The notes: generated from the letters alone by a model not told the origin. A stretch of 39,540 nt of DNA from Sulfobacillus benefaciens (GCA_003023725.1 PXYT01000035.1:1-39540); one strand, 5' to 3'; shown: positions 1 through 7,573, counted from the stretch's first letter. Numbers and translations are program-made.

Positions 1-611
1 TCTCCGCGATACGCATAAAATGTTTGCCCCGGCGAATATGTGTGTGTGTTAGGCATACCCAAGGGAATAAAGTTACTGTTATTCACGGCCGAGGTATCGG
101 CATAAAACACGGCAGTGGATTCAGGTCTCACACTGGCCGCCGAGATGCCGAGGGCCGCGCCAAAATTCATGGATGTGGTTCCGGATGCGCTGGCATGGAT
201 GTAGATGGGCGCTGTTATGGATGACTGAGACAATTGTGCTGCCGTTTCCGGAGGGTTCGACGGCTTTCCTACAGAGTAGGTTAATGTCACATTACCGAGT
301 CCGGTATGATGGATCGTATGGGCAATATCTTCTTGATACACCGCGTCAGCTTCGGACGATGCCGTACTCAGTTGCGTGGAGGAAAGCGTGATTCCTCCGC
401 TCACAGTGCCAGATGGAGCCAACTGTTCTTCCAAACTTTTGGCAGCCGCCAAGGCCGCTGCGCTGGTAGCCGTTTGAGATTCATTTCGTAAGGCCGATAC
501 TTTCGCGTAATCAATCGTCAGGGCGGCGGCTCCAATGATCAATCCCATAAACAAAACCACCAGGGGCAAGGACTGTCCCGATGAATTTTTAAGGATCGTT
601 CTTTTTTTCAT
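1..611 (-). CDS. TadG/TadE-like pilus-assembly protein, partial (C-terminus beyond window)
   Basis: The reverse strand is open from an ATG at 611 to the window edge, about 203 codons, with no stop. The start is supported by GGGAGAAG about seven bases upstream. The N-terminus begins MKKRTILKNSSGQSLPLVVL and continues as one hydrophobic segment (about residues 14-32) followed by DYAKV and an Ala-rich stretch with LRNESQTATSAAALAAAKSL. This is the classical N-terminal region of Flp/Tad pilus proteins of the TadG type: one membrane anchor, then a helix with an AAALAA motif and a Ser/Thr/Asn-rich extracellular domain. The visible end (HTYSPGQTFYAYRG) is low in charge, as expected for a surface protein. 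It probably acts in or near a Tad pilus or as a surface pseudopilin-like protein. The family call rests on the N-terminal pattern only; the rest is not recognisable to me. Confidence 0.72.
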   Translation of the reverse strand, partial: MKKRTILKNSSGQSLPLVVLFMGLIIGAAALTIDYAKVSALRNESQTATSAAALAAAKSLEEQLAPSGTVSGGITLSSTQLSTASSEADAVYQEDIAHTIHHTGLGNVTLTYSVGKPSNPPETAAQLSQSSITAPIYIHASASGTTSMNFGAALGISAASVRPESTAVFYADTSAVNNSNFIPLGMPNTHTYSPGQTFYAYRG

Positions 612-718
612 TGCCGTCTTCTCCCATAAGTCCTATTTACCTGGATAATAACGACGACGCCAACCCCTGTAAATGGTTTGCCCGGTTTTTTATGACATTT
701 TGTTACAAAATTATTTCT

Positions 719-747
719 TTGTCCTCTCATGCCGAACCTTGTACAAT
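719..747 (+). promoter_or_regulatory. Candidate sigma-A promoter for the 782-1243 gene
   Basis: TTGTCC at 719-724 and TACAAT at 742-747 are separated by exactly 17 bases. The expected transcription start near 754 lies just ahead of the downstream gene. This leaves only about ten bases before the ATG at 764 and favours the TTG start at 782. Confidence 0.45.
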
Positions 748-781
748 ACAAGTAACGGGATAAATGGAAGGAAATCAGGCA

Positions 782-1243
782 TTGCGCACCATAACACTAG
801 TCATCGCGGCCCTATTAATTGCCATGGCTTTGGGCTCAGCAAGCACGCCCGTCCTGGCTGCAAGCGGAATTCGTTTAATTGTGAGTCCCAAACCGCTTAA
901 GGCTCCAAGTGAAACCACATTCATTGTCGTCACGAGCCACTCCATTCCGACACGGCTGCAACTACAGCTGAATACCGAGAGTCCGGTTCGAATTCCCTTA
1001 AAAAAAGAGGCGGCCCATACGTATGCCGCCTCCCATTTTATCCGCTCCACCGGACGCCTTAAAGTGGTGGTGGCCGGCAAGGATCACCGGATTTTGCTGC
1101 AAAAGTCCTATGCCGTGTCGAAAGCCCCTTCAAATATTGTCGGCAAAGTGATTATTGCCGTCATTTTTTTCGGAGTCTCCATTTGGTACTGGCGTAAAGG
1201 CCAACGATACACCGCCTCCCCTAAAACACCCGAGAAAAAATGA
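782..1243 (+). CDS. Exported, membrane-anchored protein of unknown function
   Basis: I do not recognise this family. From the TTG at 782 the protein has 153 residues: a short basic N-terminus and a hydrophobic signal peptide ending near STPVLAASG, an external domain of about 85 residues, a second hydrophobic segment (VGKVIIAVIFFGVSIWYW) near residues 120-138, and a basic cytoplasmic tail. The layout is a small Ig-like or FixH/YtkA-sized domain held on the outer face of the membrane by a C-terminal helix. An in-frame ATG at 764 would add six residues, but it has no ribosome site, whereas GGAAGGAA sits about eight bases before the TTG. The stop lies two bases from the stop of the convergent gene at 1246. 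No neighbour suggests a pathway. Confidence 0.6.
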   Translation: MRTITLVIAALLIAMALGSASTPVLAASGIRLIVSPKPLKAPSETTFIVVTSHSIPTRLQLQLNTESPVRIPLKKEAAHTYAASHFIRSTGRLKVVVAGKDHRILLQKSYAVSKAPSNIVGKVIIAVIFFGVSIWYWRKGQRYTASPKTPEKK

Positions 1244-1245
1244 AC

Positions 1246-1656
1246 TCACAGCGTGGTGTCCGTGCTTACCGTCCCTTCCATAGCCGTGGGGGATTTAGCC
1301 ACATCCGTCAACCAAGCCCAGGCTAAATAAGCCGTCACGATAGCCTTTCCATTGCTTCGCCCCAACAGGCGTAAAAGCCACGTCAGCCGCGTTTTTAATC
1401 GCCTTGGCAACAATGGATAACGAACCAAAGAACGCGAAGCCAGTGCCGCTCCGAGCCAGACTGCCTGCGTCACGCCGGAAATTTCCCCGCTGCCCGCTTC
1501 CGGAAACATGTGCACCCATCGGCTTTCCAGCATTCTCCAGATATGCTTTCGTGCCCTCCTGCGCCCCTCTCTGTCTTTGGACCAGCTGAGCCTCAAACTC
1601 CACCACATTAAACGCCACAGACTCGCACGTGATTCTCGCCCTTGTCTCGTTGTCAT
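1246..1656 (-). CDS. Small basic protein, unknown function
   Basis: A 136-residue ORF with ATG at 1656 preceded by GGGGGAG five bases upstream, a good ribosome site. It is rich in Arg, Trp and Leu, with a helical N-terminal half (many RR/WR pairs) and a moderately hydrophobic stretch AIVTAYLAWAWLTDVAK near the C-terminus, which could be a membrane-associated helix. It is convergent with the exported protein at 782-1243, stops two bases apart. A 126-codon ORF in another minus-strand frame (start 1675) overlaps most of it, but it lacks a clear ribosome site and its composition looks less natural, so I treat it as a shadow. No family recognised. Confidence 0.45.
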   Translation of the reverse strand: MTTRQGRESRASLWRLMWWSLRLSWSKDREGRRRARKHIWRMLESRWVHMFPEAGSGEISGVTQAVWLGAALASRSLVRYPLLPRRLKTRLTWLLRLLGRSNGKAIVTAYLAWAWLTDVAKSPTAMEGTVSTDTTL

Positions 1657-1973
1657 GGTTGCTCCCCCACATCACTTTTCTTCGGTTGAAATAAGAGATA
1701 ATGAGACCGTCGACAAGATGGGTGCAACCAAATCTACTATACCTATTCGTAGTATTGCCATTTTATTGTGGTGCATACGTGAAAACCGATGAAAAAATTC
1801 TTCCCAACTTCATTATAAAGCATGTTAACCGCCTTCTTAAGGACTCGACAGAACCGGATTCAGAGAAAAATTTTTTAAAACGCGGTATAATACCTACTGA
1901 AACGCTCGGAATAAGTCGGTGTCGTCTCCCCCTGATTTCGGCGACGAAATTCTCTAATAAAGGAGGCACGGTA
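1657..1973. other. Intergenic region upstream of the sufT-like gene
   Basis: This 317-base AT-rich stretch between divergent genes holds the leader of the sufT-like gene. A perfect TATAAT is at 1886-1891, but no good -35 box stands 16-18 bases upstream. AAAGGAGG lies immediately before the start at 1974. The open reading frame that runs through here in frame with the next gene (from 1701) has atypical composition and its early start lacks a ribosome site, so I regard it as non-coding. Confidence 0.4.
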
Positions 1974-2282
1974 ATGGCTTCGCAACTCACAAAGGATCAA
2001 GTTCTTGAGGTGTTGAAGGAAGTTTCAGACCCTGAGATTGGTGTGAACGTCGTCGACCTGGGTCTGGTTTACAATGTGGAGCTGCAGGATGACGGTATCG
2101 TCCAAGTCGAAATGACCTTAACGGCCCCTGGCTGTCCGCTTCACGACACGATTACCCGTACCGCCGAAATGGCCATCGAAACATTGGACGGAGTCAAGGA
2201 GGCCCACGTCGACATCGTGTGGAGTCCCCCTTGGACACCGGATATGCTGACCGACGAGGGCCGCAGGTTACTAGGCTTCTAA
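1974..2282 (+). CDS. MIP18/DUF59 family Fe-S assembly protein (SufT-like)
   Basis: The protein has 102 residues and a start fixed by AAAGGAGG seven bases upstream of the ATG. It is a complete MIP18 (DUF59) domain: an N-terminal KEVSDPEIGVNVVDLGLVYNV block, then the conserved APGCPLHDTI segment with the single invariant Cys, and the C-terminal DIVWSPPWTPDMLTDEGR. This W-P-W-x-P-x-x-[IM]-[ST] tail is typical of SufT/PaaD-like proteins. Proteins of this family help mature or deliver iron-sulfur clusters in the cytoplasm. The next gene, 20 bases downstream, is Mrp, itself carrying an N-terminal DUF59 domain, and the pair is probably one transcription unit. A stand-alone assignment to SufT rather than PaaD rests on the absence of phenylacetate genes. 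Confidence 0.88.
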   Translation: MASQLTKDQVLEVLKEVSDPEIGVNVVDLGLVYNVELQDDGIVQVEMTLTAPGCPLHDTITRTAEMAIETLDGVKEAHVDIVWSPPWTPDMLTDEGRRLLGF

Positions 2283-2302
2283 AATCATTGCGAGGTGAAT
2301 TT

Positions 2303-3481
2303 ATGTTGGATCAAGCCCGAGTCTTGCAGGCCTTGGAAAACGTCCAAGATCCCGAACTGCATCAAAGTATTGTGGCCCTGAACATGGTCCGCAACGTTGC
2401 GATTGAACCCAATGGCGCAATATCCCTGGACATCGCCCTCACCGTTGAGGGCTGTCCCTTACATCAAAAGATTACGGAAGATGTTAATCATGTCTTGCGG
2501 CAAGACCCGGACGTGACCGATGTATCGGTCAATCTCAGCGTCATGAACGAGCAGGAACGCAAAGTGGCGTTTCAAAAGGCTTTTGAAGGCGCTCAGAGAA
2601 GCCGCAGCCAAGCGCAGTCCCAAAAGCCTAACGTCAGCCCGCCGTCCGCCGGACGCAAGGCTCCCTCCATTGGTCCTTTGCCAGGCCAAGGAGCCGCTCT
2701 GGGAATGATGTCCGATACCGATAAGACGGTGGTCATCGGCATCGCCAGTGGCAAAGGTGGAGTCGGAAAATCCACCGTCACCGCCAATTTGGCGGTCGCT
2801 CTAAAAAGACTGGGCGCCAGGGTCGGCGTTATTGACATGGACATCTATGGATTTTCTCAGGGCCGCATGTTTGGTGCCAAGGACAAAGCCCGGGTCAATG
2901 AAAAGGAGCAAATCATTCCCTGGCACGTTCATGGTGTCGAGTTGGTGTCAATGGGCATGTTTGTTGAGGAAGGACAGGCTATAGTATGGCGAGGCCCCAT
3001 GCTGGGCAAAATGATGCAGCAATTCTTCACGGATGTGGCCTGGCCCGAGCTCGACTTTTTGCTTATTGATCTGCCTCCGGGCACAGGAGATGTGGCCCTG
3101 GATGTGGCCCAAAAAGTCCGCAAGGCCAAACTCATTTTGGTGACGACGCCACAGGAAGTGGCTACCCATGTGGCCCACCGCGCCGGAGATGTTGCTGTCC
3201 GGGCACATCAGGAAATCATTGGCGTCATCGAAAACATGTCTTATGTCGTTTGTCCTCACGGCGAGCGCATGAATGTTTTTGGTGCTGGTGGAGGAAAAGC
3301 TTTAGCCGATCTGTTCCACGTTCCCCTCTTGGGGCAAATTCCCTTGGAAACCACAGTACGCGAGGGAGGGGACGGGGGATCCCCCGTGGTCGTATCCGAG
3401 CCCCATTCTCTGTCCACCCGGGTATTTATCGAAGTCGCAGATCGTATCAAGCAGCAAGTAGAAAAAGAAGCCGCAGGATAA
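2303..3481 (+). CDS. mrp: Mrp/NBP35 family P-loop ATPase, iron-sulfur carrier
   Basis: The 392-residue protein starts at the ATG at 2303 with GAGGTGA just upstream; an in-frame extension back to 2219 runs inside the preceding gene. Residues 1-90 form a DUF59 domain (ALENVQDPEL, EGCPLHQKI). A Pro/Ser/Gln-rich linker follows, then the P-loop domain with a deviant Walker A GKGGVGKST, the switch MDIYGFS, and LLIDLPPGTGDV. Mrp proteins bind a 4Fe-4S cluster and transfer it to apoproteins. The usual CPxC pair near the C-terminus reads CPHGERMNVFG here, so the second cysteine is missing. Members lacking this pair exist, but cluster binding may differ. It follows the SufT-like gene closely, and the intrinsic terminator overlaps its stop codon. 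Confidence 0.92.
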   Translation: MLDQARVLQALENVQDPELHQSIVALNMVRNVAIEPNGAISLDIALTVEGCPLHQKITEDVNHVLRQDPDVTDVSVNLSVMNEQERKVAFQKAFEGAQRSRSQAQSQKPNVSPPSAGRKAPSIGPLPGQGAALGMMSDTDKTVVIGIASGKGGVGKSTVTANLAVALKRLGARVGVIDMDIYGFSQGRMFGAKDKARVNEKEQIIPWHVHGVELVSMGMFVEEGQAIVWRGPMLGKMMQQFFTDVAWPELDFLLIDLPPGTGDVALDVAQKVRKAKLILVTTPQEVATHVAHRAGDVAVRAHQEIIGVIENMSYVVCPHGERMNVFGAGGGKALADLFHVPLLGQIPLETTVREGGDGGSPVVVSEPHSLSTRVFIEVADRIKQQVEKEAAG

Positions 3482-3500
3482 GCCCCGCGGCTTCTTTTTT
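3467..3500 (+). terminator. Intrinsic terminator of the sufT-mrp unit
   Basis: GAAGCCGC (3467-3474) pairs perfectly with GCGGCTTC (3487-3494) and is followed at once by six T. The left arm lies inside the last codons of mrp, with the stop codon in the loop. Confidence 0.85.
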
Positions 3501-3506
3501 CACGTT

Positions 3507-3848
3507 TTACGGTGCCGACGTTCCTTCCCGTCCGTAGCGATCCTCGAGCCGCACCACATCATCGAGTTCCGGCGTGGACACTTCCACCACTTCTACATCC
3601 GTCAAAGCTGTCAGCCGATGCTGAGTCAAGGGAGGAATTTCCGTAGCATTTCCGGGCTCCATTCGCTTGACTTCCCCATTAATCACCAGTTCCGCCTGAC
3701 CTGAGATCACGTACATGCTTTCGTGTTTCACTTTGTGATACTGCAGGCTTAAAGAATGTCCCTGATTGACATGAATCACCTTTCCTACGTATTGATCCGT
3801 GACCGCCCACCACAATTCATATCCCCAGGGTTTTTCTACGCGCTTCAT
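3507..3848 (-). CDS. Cupin-domain protein, mannose-6-phosphate isomerase type II-like
   Basis: The protein has 113 residues and forms a single cupin barrel. It opens with KPWGYELWW, a signature of the C-terminal cupin of type II phosphomannose isomerase / GDP-mannose pyrophosphorylase. It continues with motif 1-like GHSLSLQYHKVKHESMYVISG (partly degenerate metal ligands H-x-H replaced by Q-Y-H-K) and motif 2-like IPPLTQHRLTAL. The complete bifunctional enzyme is about 450 residues, so this is a stand-alone cupin unit that may isomerise or epimerise a sugar phosphate or bind a sugar nucleotide. AAGGTGA lies seven bases before the ATG. The neighbouring methyltransferase and sulfolipid genes suggest envelope sugar metabolism, but this is inference. 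Confidence 0.8.
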   Translation of the reverse strand: MKRVEKPWGYELWWAVTDQYVGKVIHVNQGHSLSLQYHKVKHESMYVISGQAELVINGEVKRMEPGNATEIPPLTQHRLTALTDVEVVEVSTPELDDVVRLEDRYGREGTSAP

Positions 3849-3902
3849 AGTGGTTCACCTTCATTTCATTGTCGGTATGATTGCTTGATGATCCCGGCCG
3901 GT

Positions 3903-4544
3903 CTATCCCTCTTTTTTCGCAGAGATGCTGTATAAGAATGGCTTTTGGTGAATGTCGACGATGCCAAACCCCGCCTGTCTCAATAGCTTCACCATTCTTG
4001 ACAGGGGAATAAAATGCGGGTCCGGCCAAAACTCGGTTACCACTAATTTTCCTTCATCGTTTAAGACCCGCCTAGCCTCCTTGAGTGCATCAACTCTGTG
4101 AGAAGCGGGAATTTCCCCTAGCATGGCCACCGTAATGACCCGATCCATGCTGCCATCGGTCCAAGGCATGTCCAAGGCATTGGCCGTCGCTAACCCCGTT
4201 CTCGACATGAGACCACCTTGACTCAAGCGTTGTTCGGCCTTAGCCACGGCATCACTCTGAACATCGACGCCAAACGCCTGTCCTCCTTCACCTACCCGCT
4301 TGGCGATTTCTTCCAGAATCACACCGACGCCCACACCGACTTCCAATACACGCAGGCCCTTTAAATCACCAGCCAGGCGCAAGGCATCCCGGTAACCGAA
4401 ATAGGAAACGCGTAATGGATTCGTCAGAAAAAATTGTTCAATTTGCACAGGCATGGGCTTGGGACGCAACTTCCCGTTTACCCGCACCGCTACAAACCCT
4501 AAACCTAATGCCCCTAGCACGCCCCATCCCCATTGACGTTTCAC
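3903..4544 (-). CDS. Class I SAM-dependent methyltransferase, membrane-anchored
   Basis: The Rossmann methyltransferase core is clear: motif I LRVLEVGVGVGVILEEIA, an acidic residue ending strand 2 (FGVDVQSDAV), motif II-like ANALDMPW, then ITVAMLGEIP and LVVTEFWPD. It matches the UbiE/COQ5-like group. A hydrophobic segment (WGVLGALGLGFVAVRV) at the N-terminus probably anchors it to the membrane, which fits a lipid or quinone substrate. I place the start at the GTG at 4544 because AAAGGAG stands nine bases upstream. An ATG at 4658 would add 38 residues with weak support, and a TATTAT-like -10 box lies between the two. It sits downstream of sqdB on the same strand, though sqdB has its own terminator between them. 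Confidence 0.8.
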   Translation of the reverse strand: MKRQWGWGVLGALGLGFVAVRVNGKLRPKPMPVQIEQFFLTNPLRVSYFGYRDALRLAGDLKGLRVLEVGVGVGVILEEIAKRVGEGGQAFGVDVQSDAVAKAEQRLSQGGLMSRTGLATANALDMPWTDGSMDRVITVAMLGEIPASHRVDALKEARRVLNDEGKLVVTEFWPDPHFIPLSRMVKLLRQAGFGIVDIHQKPFLYSISAKKEG

Positions 4545-4720
4545 CCAGCACCGCTCCTTTATCTCTGGTGATATCGAAGACCTGTTTATCCCCATAGCCG
4601 GGGTGTGTTCCCTGCTCAAGTCCAGTGTTACAGTATGTCTCCCTTTATAATATCGCATAATGCCTCATGGCTCATCCAAAGAATTCCTTGCCACGGACGT
4701 AAAAGACCGCGAATACACAA

Positions 4721-4754
4721 AATAGCGGGGAGGAGTTGTTCCGCCCCCGCTATT
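4721..4754 (-). terminator. Intrinsic terminator of sqdB
   Basis: AATAGCGGGG (4721-4730) pairs perfectly with CCCCGCTATT (4745-4754). On the minus strand the stem is followed by TTTTGTGT. It lies 33 bases past the sqdB stop. Confidence 0.65.
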
Positions 4755-4786
4755 CATCCTCTCACACTCACCCAATTCCCAAGCTC

Positions 4787-5956
4787 TCAATCGTTGTCGT
4801 AGATGGGATTCCTGGTCCGGCGCCAATCAACGAACGTGCGAATCACATCCCAGTTGACGCGGTCTTTGTGTTGTTCAATCACTCCAAACAAGGACTGAAT
4901 CAAAGTGTCCGACAACAAATGGGGAATTAGACCCAAATCCACCAGCTTGGTATTACGGGCTTTGTAGTAGTGGGCCAGGTCCTCGGTACGAGGATCCTCG
5001 ATCAATTCGACCTTGACGTGTCCGGGGTAGGTTTTGGCCACCAACTCCGCCAATTGCTTAATGGAAAACTCTTCGGTAAACTGATTGAACACGCGATATT
5101 CACCGGGCTCCGGCGGATTTTCCGAAGCAATTTCAATACACCGCACCGTGTCCCGGATATCCAATAATCCTCGTTTCTGTTCTCCCACCCCATAAACAGT
5201 GAGGGGGTGACCTAAGACAGCTTCAATACAAAACCGGTTCAACACCGTGCCAAACACGCCGTCATAATCCAAACGGGTAGCCAAATCAGGATGCAACACG
5301 GTTTGCTCGGTTTCCACGCCATAAACGATGCCCTGGTTCAAATCAGTGGACCGAAGTCCAAAATTCTTACAGGCGAACAGGATGTTGTGGCTATCGTGAA
5401 CTTTCGATAAATGATAAAAAGAGCCGGGCTGCTTAGGGTAAGGAAGAACGTCCCGGCGTCCATTGTGTTCCACTTCCAAAAAACCCTCTTCAATGTCGAT
5501 GTTCGGTGTCCCGTATTCTCCCATGGAACCCAGTTTGACCAAATGAATGTTTGGGTTGAGATCGGCCACCGCATAAATCACATTCAGTGTCCCAACCACA
5601 TTATTAACCTGCGTGTACACGGCATGTTCACGGTCAATCATGGAATATGGTGCGGACCGTTGTTCCGCATAATGGACGATCGTATCGGGTTTAAATTCCT
5701 CGATCATTCGGTAAACAAAACCGGCATCGGTCATATCGCCTACATACACGTTAATCTTGCGGCCGGTTACATCTTGCCAGGTTTTCACTCGTTGTTGTAA
5801 GGAAGCAATGGGAACGAGACTTTCCGCGCCCAACTCATAATCATACTGACGGCGAACAAAATTGTCGGCCACCGCCACGTCGTGTCCCTTATGTGACAGA
5901 TATATCGCCGTGGGCCACCCCAGGTAACCATCTCCGCCTAAAATCAAAATTCTCAC
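4787..5956 (-). CDS. sqdB: UDP-sulfoquinovose synthase (sulfolipid biosynthesis)
   Basis: The 389-residue protein aligns from memory along its whole length with plant SQD1 and bacterial SqdB. It has the Rossmann NAD site GGDGYLGWPTA (residues 8-18), the SDR catalytic YHLSK (Tyr181, Lys185), the family blocks MGEYGTPNIDIEEG, LPYPKQ, DLNQGIVYGV, RLDYDGVFGT, LNRFC and GHPLTVYG, and RVFNQFTEEFS near the C-terminus. The enzyme makes UDP-sulfoquinovose from UDP-glucose and sulfite, the head-group donor for sulfoquinovosyl diacylglycerol. The catalytic Thr of SQD1 (T145, in LGTMGEYG) is Ser144 here. The start is the GTG at 5956, with AGGAGG seven bases upstream and a strong promoter behind it. No glycosyltransferase SqdX/SQD2 is in this window. 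Confidence 0.95.
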   Translation of the reverse strand: MRILILGGDGYLGWPTAIYLSHKGHDVAVADNFVRRQYDYELGAESLVPIASLQQRVKTWQDVTGRKINVYVGDMTDAGFVYRMIEEFKPDTIVHYAEQRSAPYSMIDREHAVYTQVNNVVGTLNVIYAVADLNPNIHLVKLGSMGEYGTPNIDIEEGFLEVEHNGRRDVLPYPKQPGSFYHLSKVHDSHNILFACKNFGLRSTDLNQGIVYGVETEQTVLHPDLATRLDYDGVFGTVLNRFCIEAVLGHPLTVYGVGEQKRGLLDIRDTVRCIEIASENPPEPGEYRVFNQFTEEFSIKQLAELVAKTYPGHVKVELIEDPRTEDLAHYYKARNTKLVDLGLIPHLLSDTLIQSLFGVIEQHKDRVNWDVIRTFVDWRRTRNPIYDND

Positions 5957-6002
5957 GCGTTGTCCTCCTACGTTGATTAGGATGTACGATACAATCGAAG
6001 AT

Positions 6003-6031
6003 ATTATAATATGACATTCGTATCCTGCCAA
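6003..6031 (-). promoter_or_regulatory. Sigma-A promoter of sqdB
   Basis: On the minus strand TTGGCA (6031-6026) and TATAAT (6008-6003) are 17 bases apart, near-consensus for the housekeeping sigma factor. The predicted transcription start near 5996 gives a 40-base leader to the GTG start at 5956 and excludes the longer ORF from 6049. Confidence 0.8.
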
Positions 6032-6210
6032 ATGGTGTCCGCATAACATACCCTTTCCCGTGGAAATCCTCGGATGTCACCCGAACTATACCTGTTGCTC
6101 CTGTGTGGCAACCGCCCCTACGTGGCGGAAAGAGGCTGCAACTGGCCCGTCTCTTGAGAGCGTGAGGGCAAAACAATTCCCCGCCAGATAATTGCCGGAA
6201 ACCGGTGCAG

Positions 6211-6477
6211 TCAGGGTTTTGCGGCAATACCTAGTTCTGGCAATGCTCCGTCACGAGTGAGAGCCTGTTCTTCGGCCCATGGCCGCATTCTCGGTTCTTT
6301 AAAGAAAATCTGTACTCTGCCCAGACGGCCCAAAGGATTTTCCGGTGCTGTGATCAGGCTAGTTGACCGGAAAAGCTCCCAATATGCTTCACACTGCGCG
6401 CACTTGTACCGTCGTGAACGCGAATCCCAGAATAGTGCTCAGGCTTTTGGAAAAATCTTCGTGTGCCTGCCCTTCAT
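6211..6477 (-). pseudogene. Small CxxC-containing ORF interrupted by one in-frame TGA
   Basis: On the minus strand an ATG at 6477 opens a frame of twelve codons, then a TGA (6439-6441), then 75 more codons to a stop at 6211. The part after the TGA contains RRYKCAQCEAYWELFRS, which looks like half of a zinc ribbon, followed by a charged, natural-looking region (FFKEPRMRPWAEEQALTRDG). A GAGG and a GGTGA precede the ATG. No start codon exists between the TGA and the CAQC motif, so the frame cannot be rescued by a later start. I read it as a decayed small gene; a sequencing error or chance cannot be excluded. Family not recognised. Confidence 0.3.
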
Positions 6478-6595
6478 TTTTCACCGGTTCCTCAAATCCA
6501 GAAGACTATGTTCTGCCTTCAATCGCCAGAACCCGACACGCCCCTGAACTTAACGGGTAAAGTTCAGACTGTTCTATTCTCTGTTCTGCTATAAA

Positions 6596-6880
6596 TCATG
6601 TGATCTTTGGTGATCTCATGATCCTTCCTGCCTCGAAGCGGCCAGCGTATAACCAGCGGAACTCACTCCGAAAGAGGGCCATGCGGGCGGATGCCCACCG
6701 GTACAAGACCACGCCGCCGTCTGTCACGAGCTCGTAGTCGGGCAAGCGAATCACACCAGCCATCTCCCGGATCCCGTTGTGGGCCGCAGGCAAAATGCGA
6801 ACCTTGTTGGCGCAGTCAATGGAAATCGCGGCATCAATGTCTCGACTTGGTCCAATGGGGTTCTGAAGGGTATGGCTGCT
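6596..6880 (-). pseudogene. 94-codon open stretch continuing the HAD frame beyond its stop
   Basis: After the TAA that ends the HAD gene (6881-6883) the same frame stays open for 94 codons to a TGA at 6596. The translation looks protein-like, with segments such as DAAISIDCANKVRILPAAHN, LPDYELVTDGGVVLYR and MALFRSEFRWLYAGRFEAGR. A TTG at 6793 and a GTG preceded by GGGAG near 6757 are possible internal starts, both weak. It could be a lost C-terminal domain of the HAD protein, a separate small gene, or a remnant of an unrelated gene. I do not recognise the sequence. Confidence 0.3.
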
Positions 6881-7573
6881 TTACCCCTCCCTCTTGGTAC
6901 CGATACGAATCCACGCCTTAAGAGGTTCAAACAGCTCTTCCGCCTGAGCCACCAGGTAAGTCGCAGGCCCGGGAAAAATCCGGCGCGGACTGATATGCCC
7001 AGTCGTCCAGCCTTCCCGGACTCCCGGGGCAATGTCGTTATAATAGTGATCCCCGATGCTAAAAACCCGGTCCGGACGGTAATTTGCACCCGTTACCTCC
7101 CGCAGCAGTTCGACAATTCCTTCGGGCTTTTTGGCTTCGGTTCGAATGACGTCGAAGTAAGAAATCAACCCAAGCTGTTCCAAAAGCGGCCAAGCTGCTT
7201 CGTAGGGACTGTTCGTGGCTACGGCCACAAACACATCGTCTTTGATATCCTTGAGCAGTTCTGGGAGTCCCACGGGAACTTCCAGCGGGCACTCCCGGCT
7301 CAGCATGTATCGCCTGGTTTCCCGAAAAGCTTCCTGCCACTGGTCCACCGGCAATTTTTGCCCAAACGGTTCCATGAGCCGAACGACAGCTTCCCAGTTG
7401 TCCGCGGACTCCACAACCGTGCGTCCTGTCAGATGTTCATGAACCCGTCTCAGGTATGATTCAGCTTCCGCTTCTTCAAGGAACCGGCTCACTCTCTGGG
7501 CATAATACCAATAAGGAGCATCTCCCCGGTACAGCGTGCCGTCCAAATCGAACACGATTACAGGTTTTTCCAA
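6881..7573 (-). CDS. HAD-superfamily phosphatase
   Basis: The protein has 230 residues and all four HAD motifs: motif I FDLDGTLYRGD (nucleophile and general-acid Asp) near residues 9-18, motif II VATNSP, motif III Lys in EAKKPEG, and motif IV GDHYYNDIAPG. The cap inserted between motifs I and II is about 85 residues and helical, like the phosphoglycolate/pyrimidine-nucleotidase group (subfamily IA). It hydrolyses a small phosphorylated metabolite; the substrate cannot be read from sequence. The start is a TTG at 7573, nine bases after AAGGAGG, and no better start exists. It is divergent from the cation-efflux gene and sits alone. The frame stays open after its stop (see 6596-6880). Confidence 0.85.
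   Translation of the reverse strand: MEKPVIVFDLDGTLYRGDAPYWYYAQRVSRFLEEAEAESYLRRVHEHLTGRTVVESADNWEAVVRLMEPFGQKLPVDQWQEAFRETRRYMLSRECPLEVPVGLPELLKDIKDDVFVAVATNSPYEAAWPLLEQLGLISYFDVIRTEAKKPEGIVELLREVTGANYRPDRVFSIGDHYYNDIAPGVREGWTTGHISPRRIFPGPATYLVAQAEELFEPLKAWIRIGTKREG

Noticed and set aside
1701-1973. Upstream extension of the SufT-like ORF to 1701
   Set aside because: The extension lacks a ribosome site and includes the TATAAT box, while AAAGGAGG marks the ATG at 1974.
6779-7459. 226-codon plus-strand ORF
   Set aside because: It lies antisense to the HAD phosphatase, which has all catalytic motifs and a good ribosome site.
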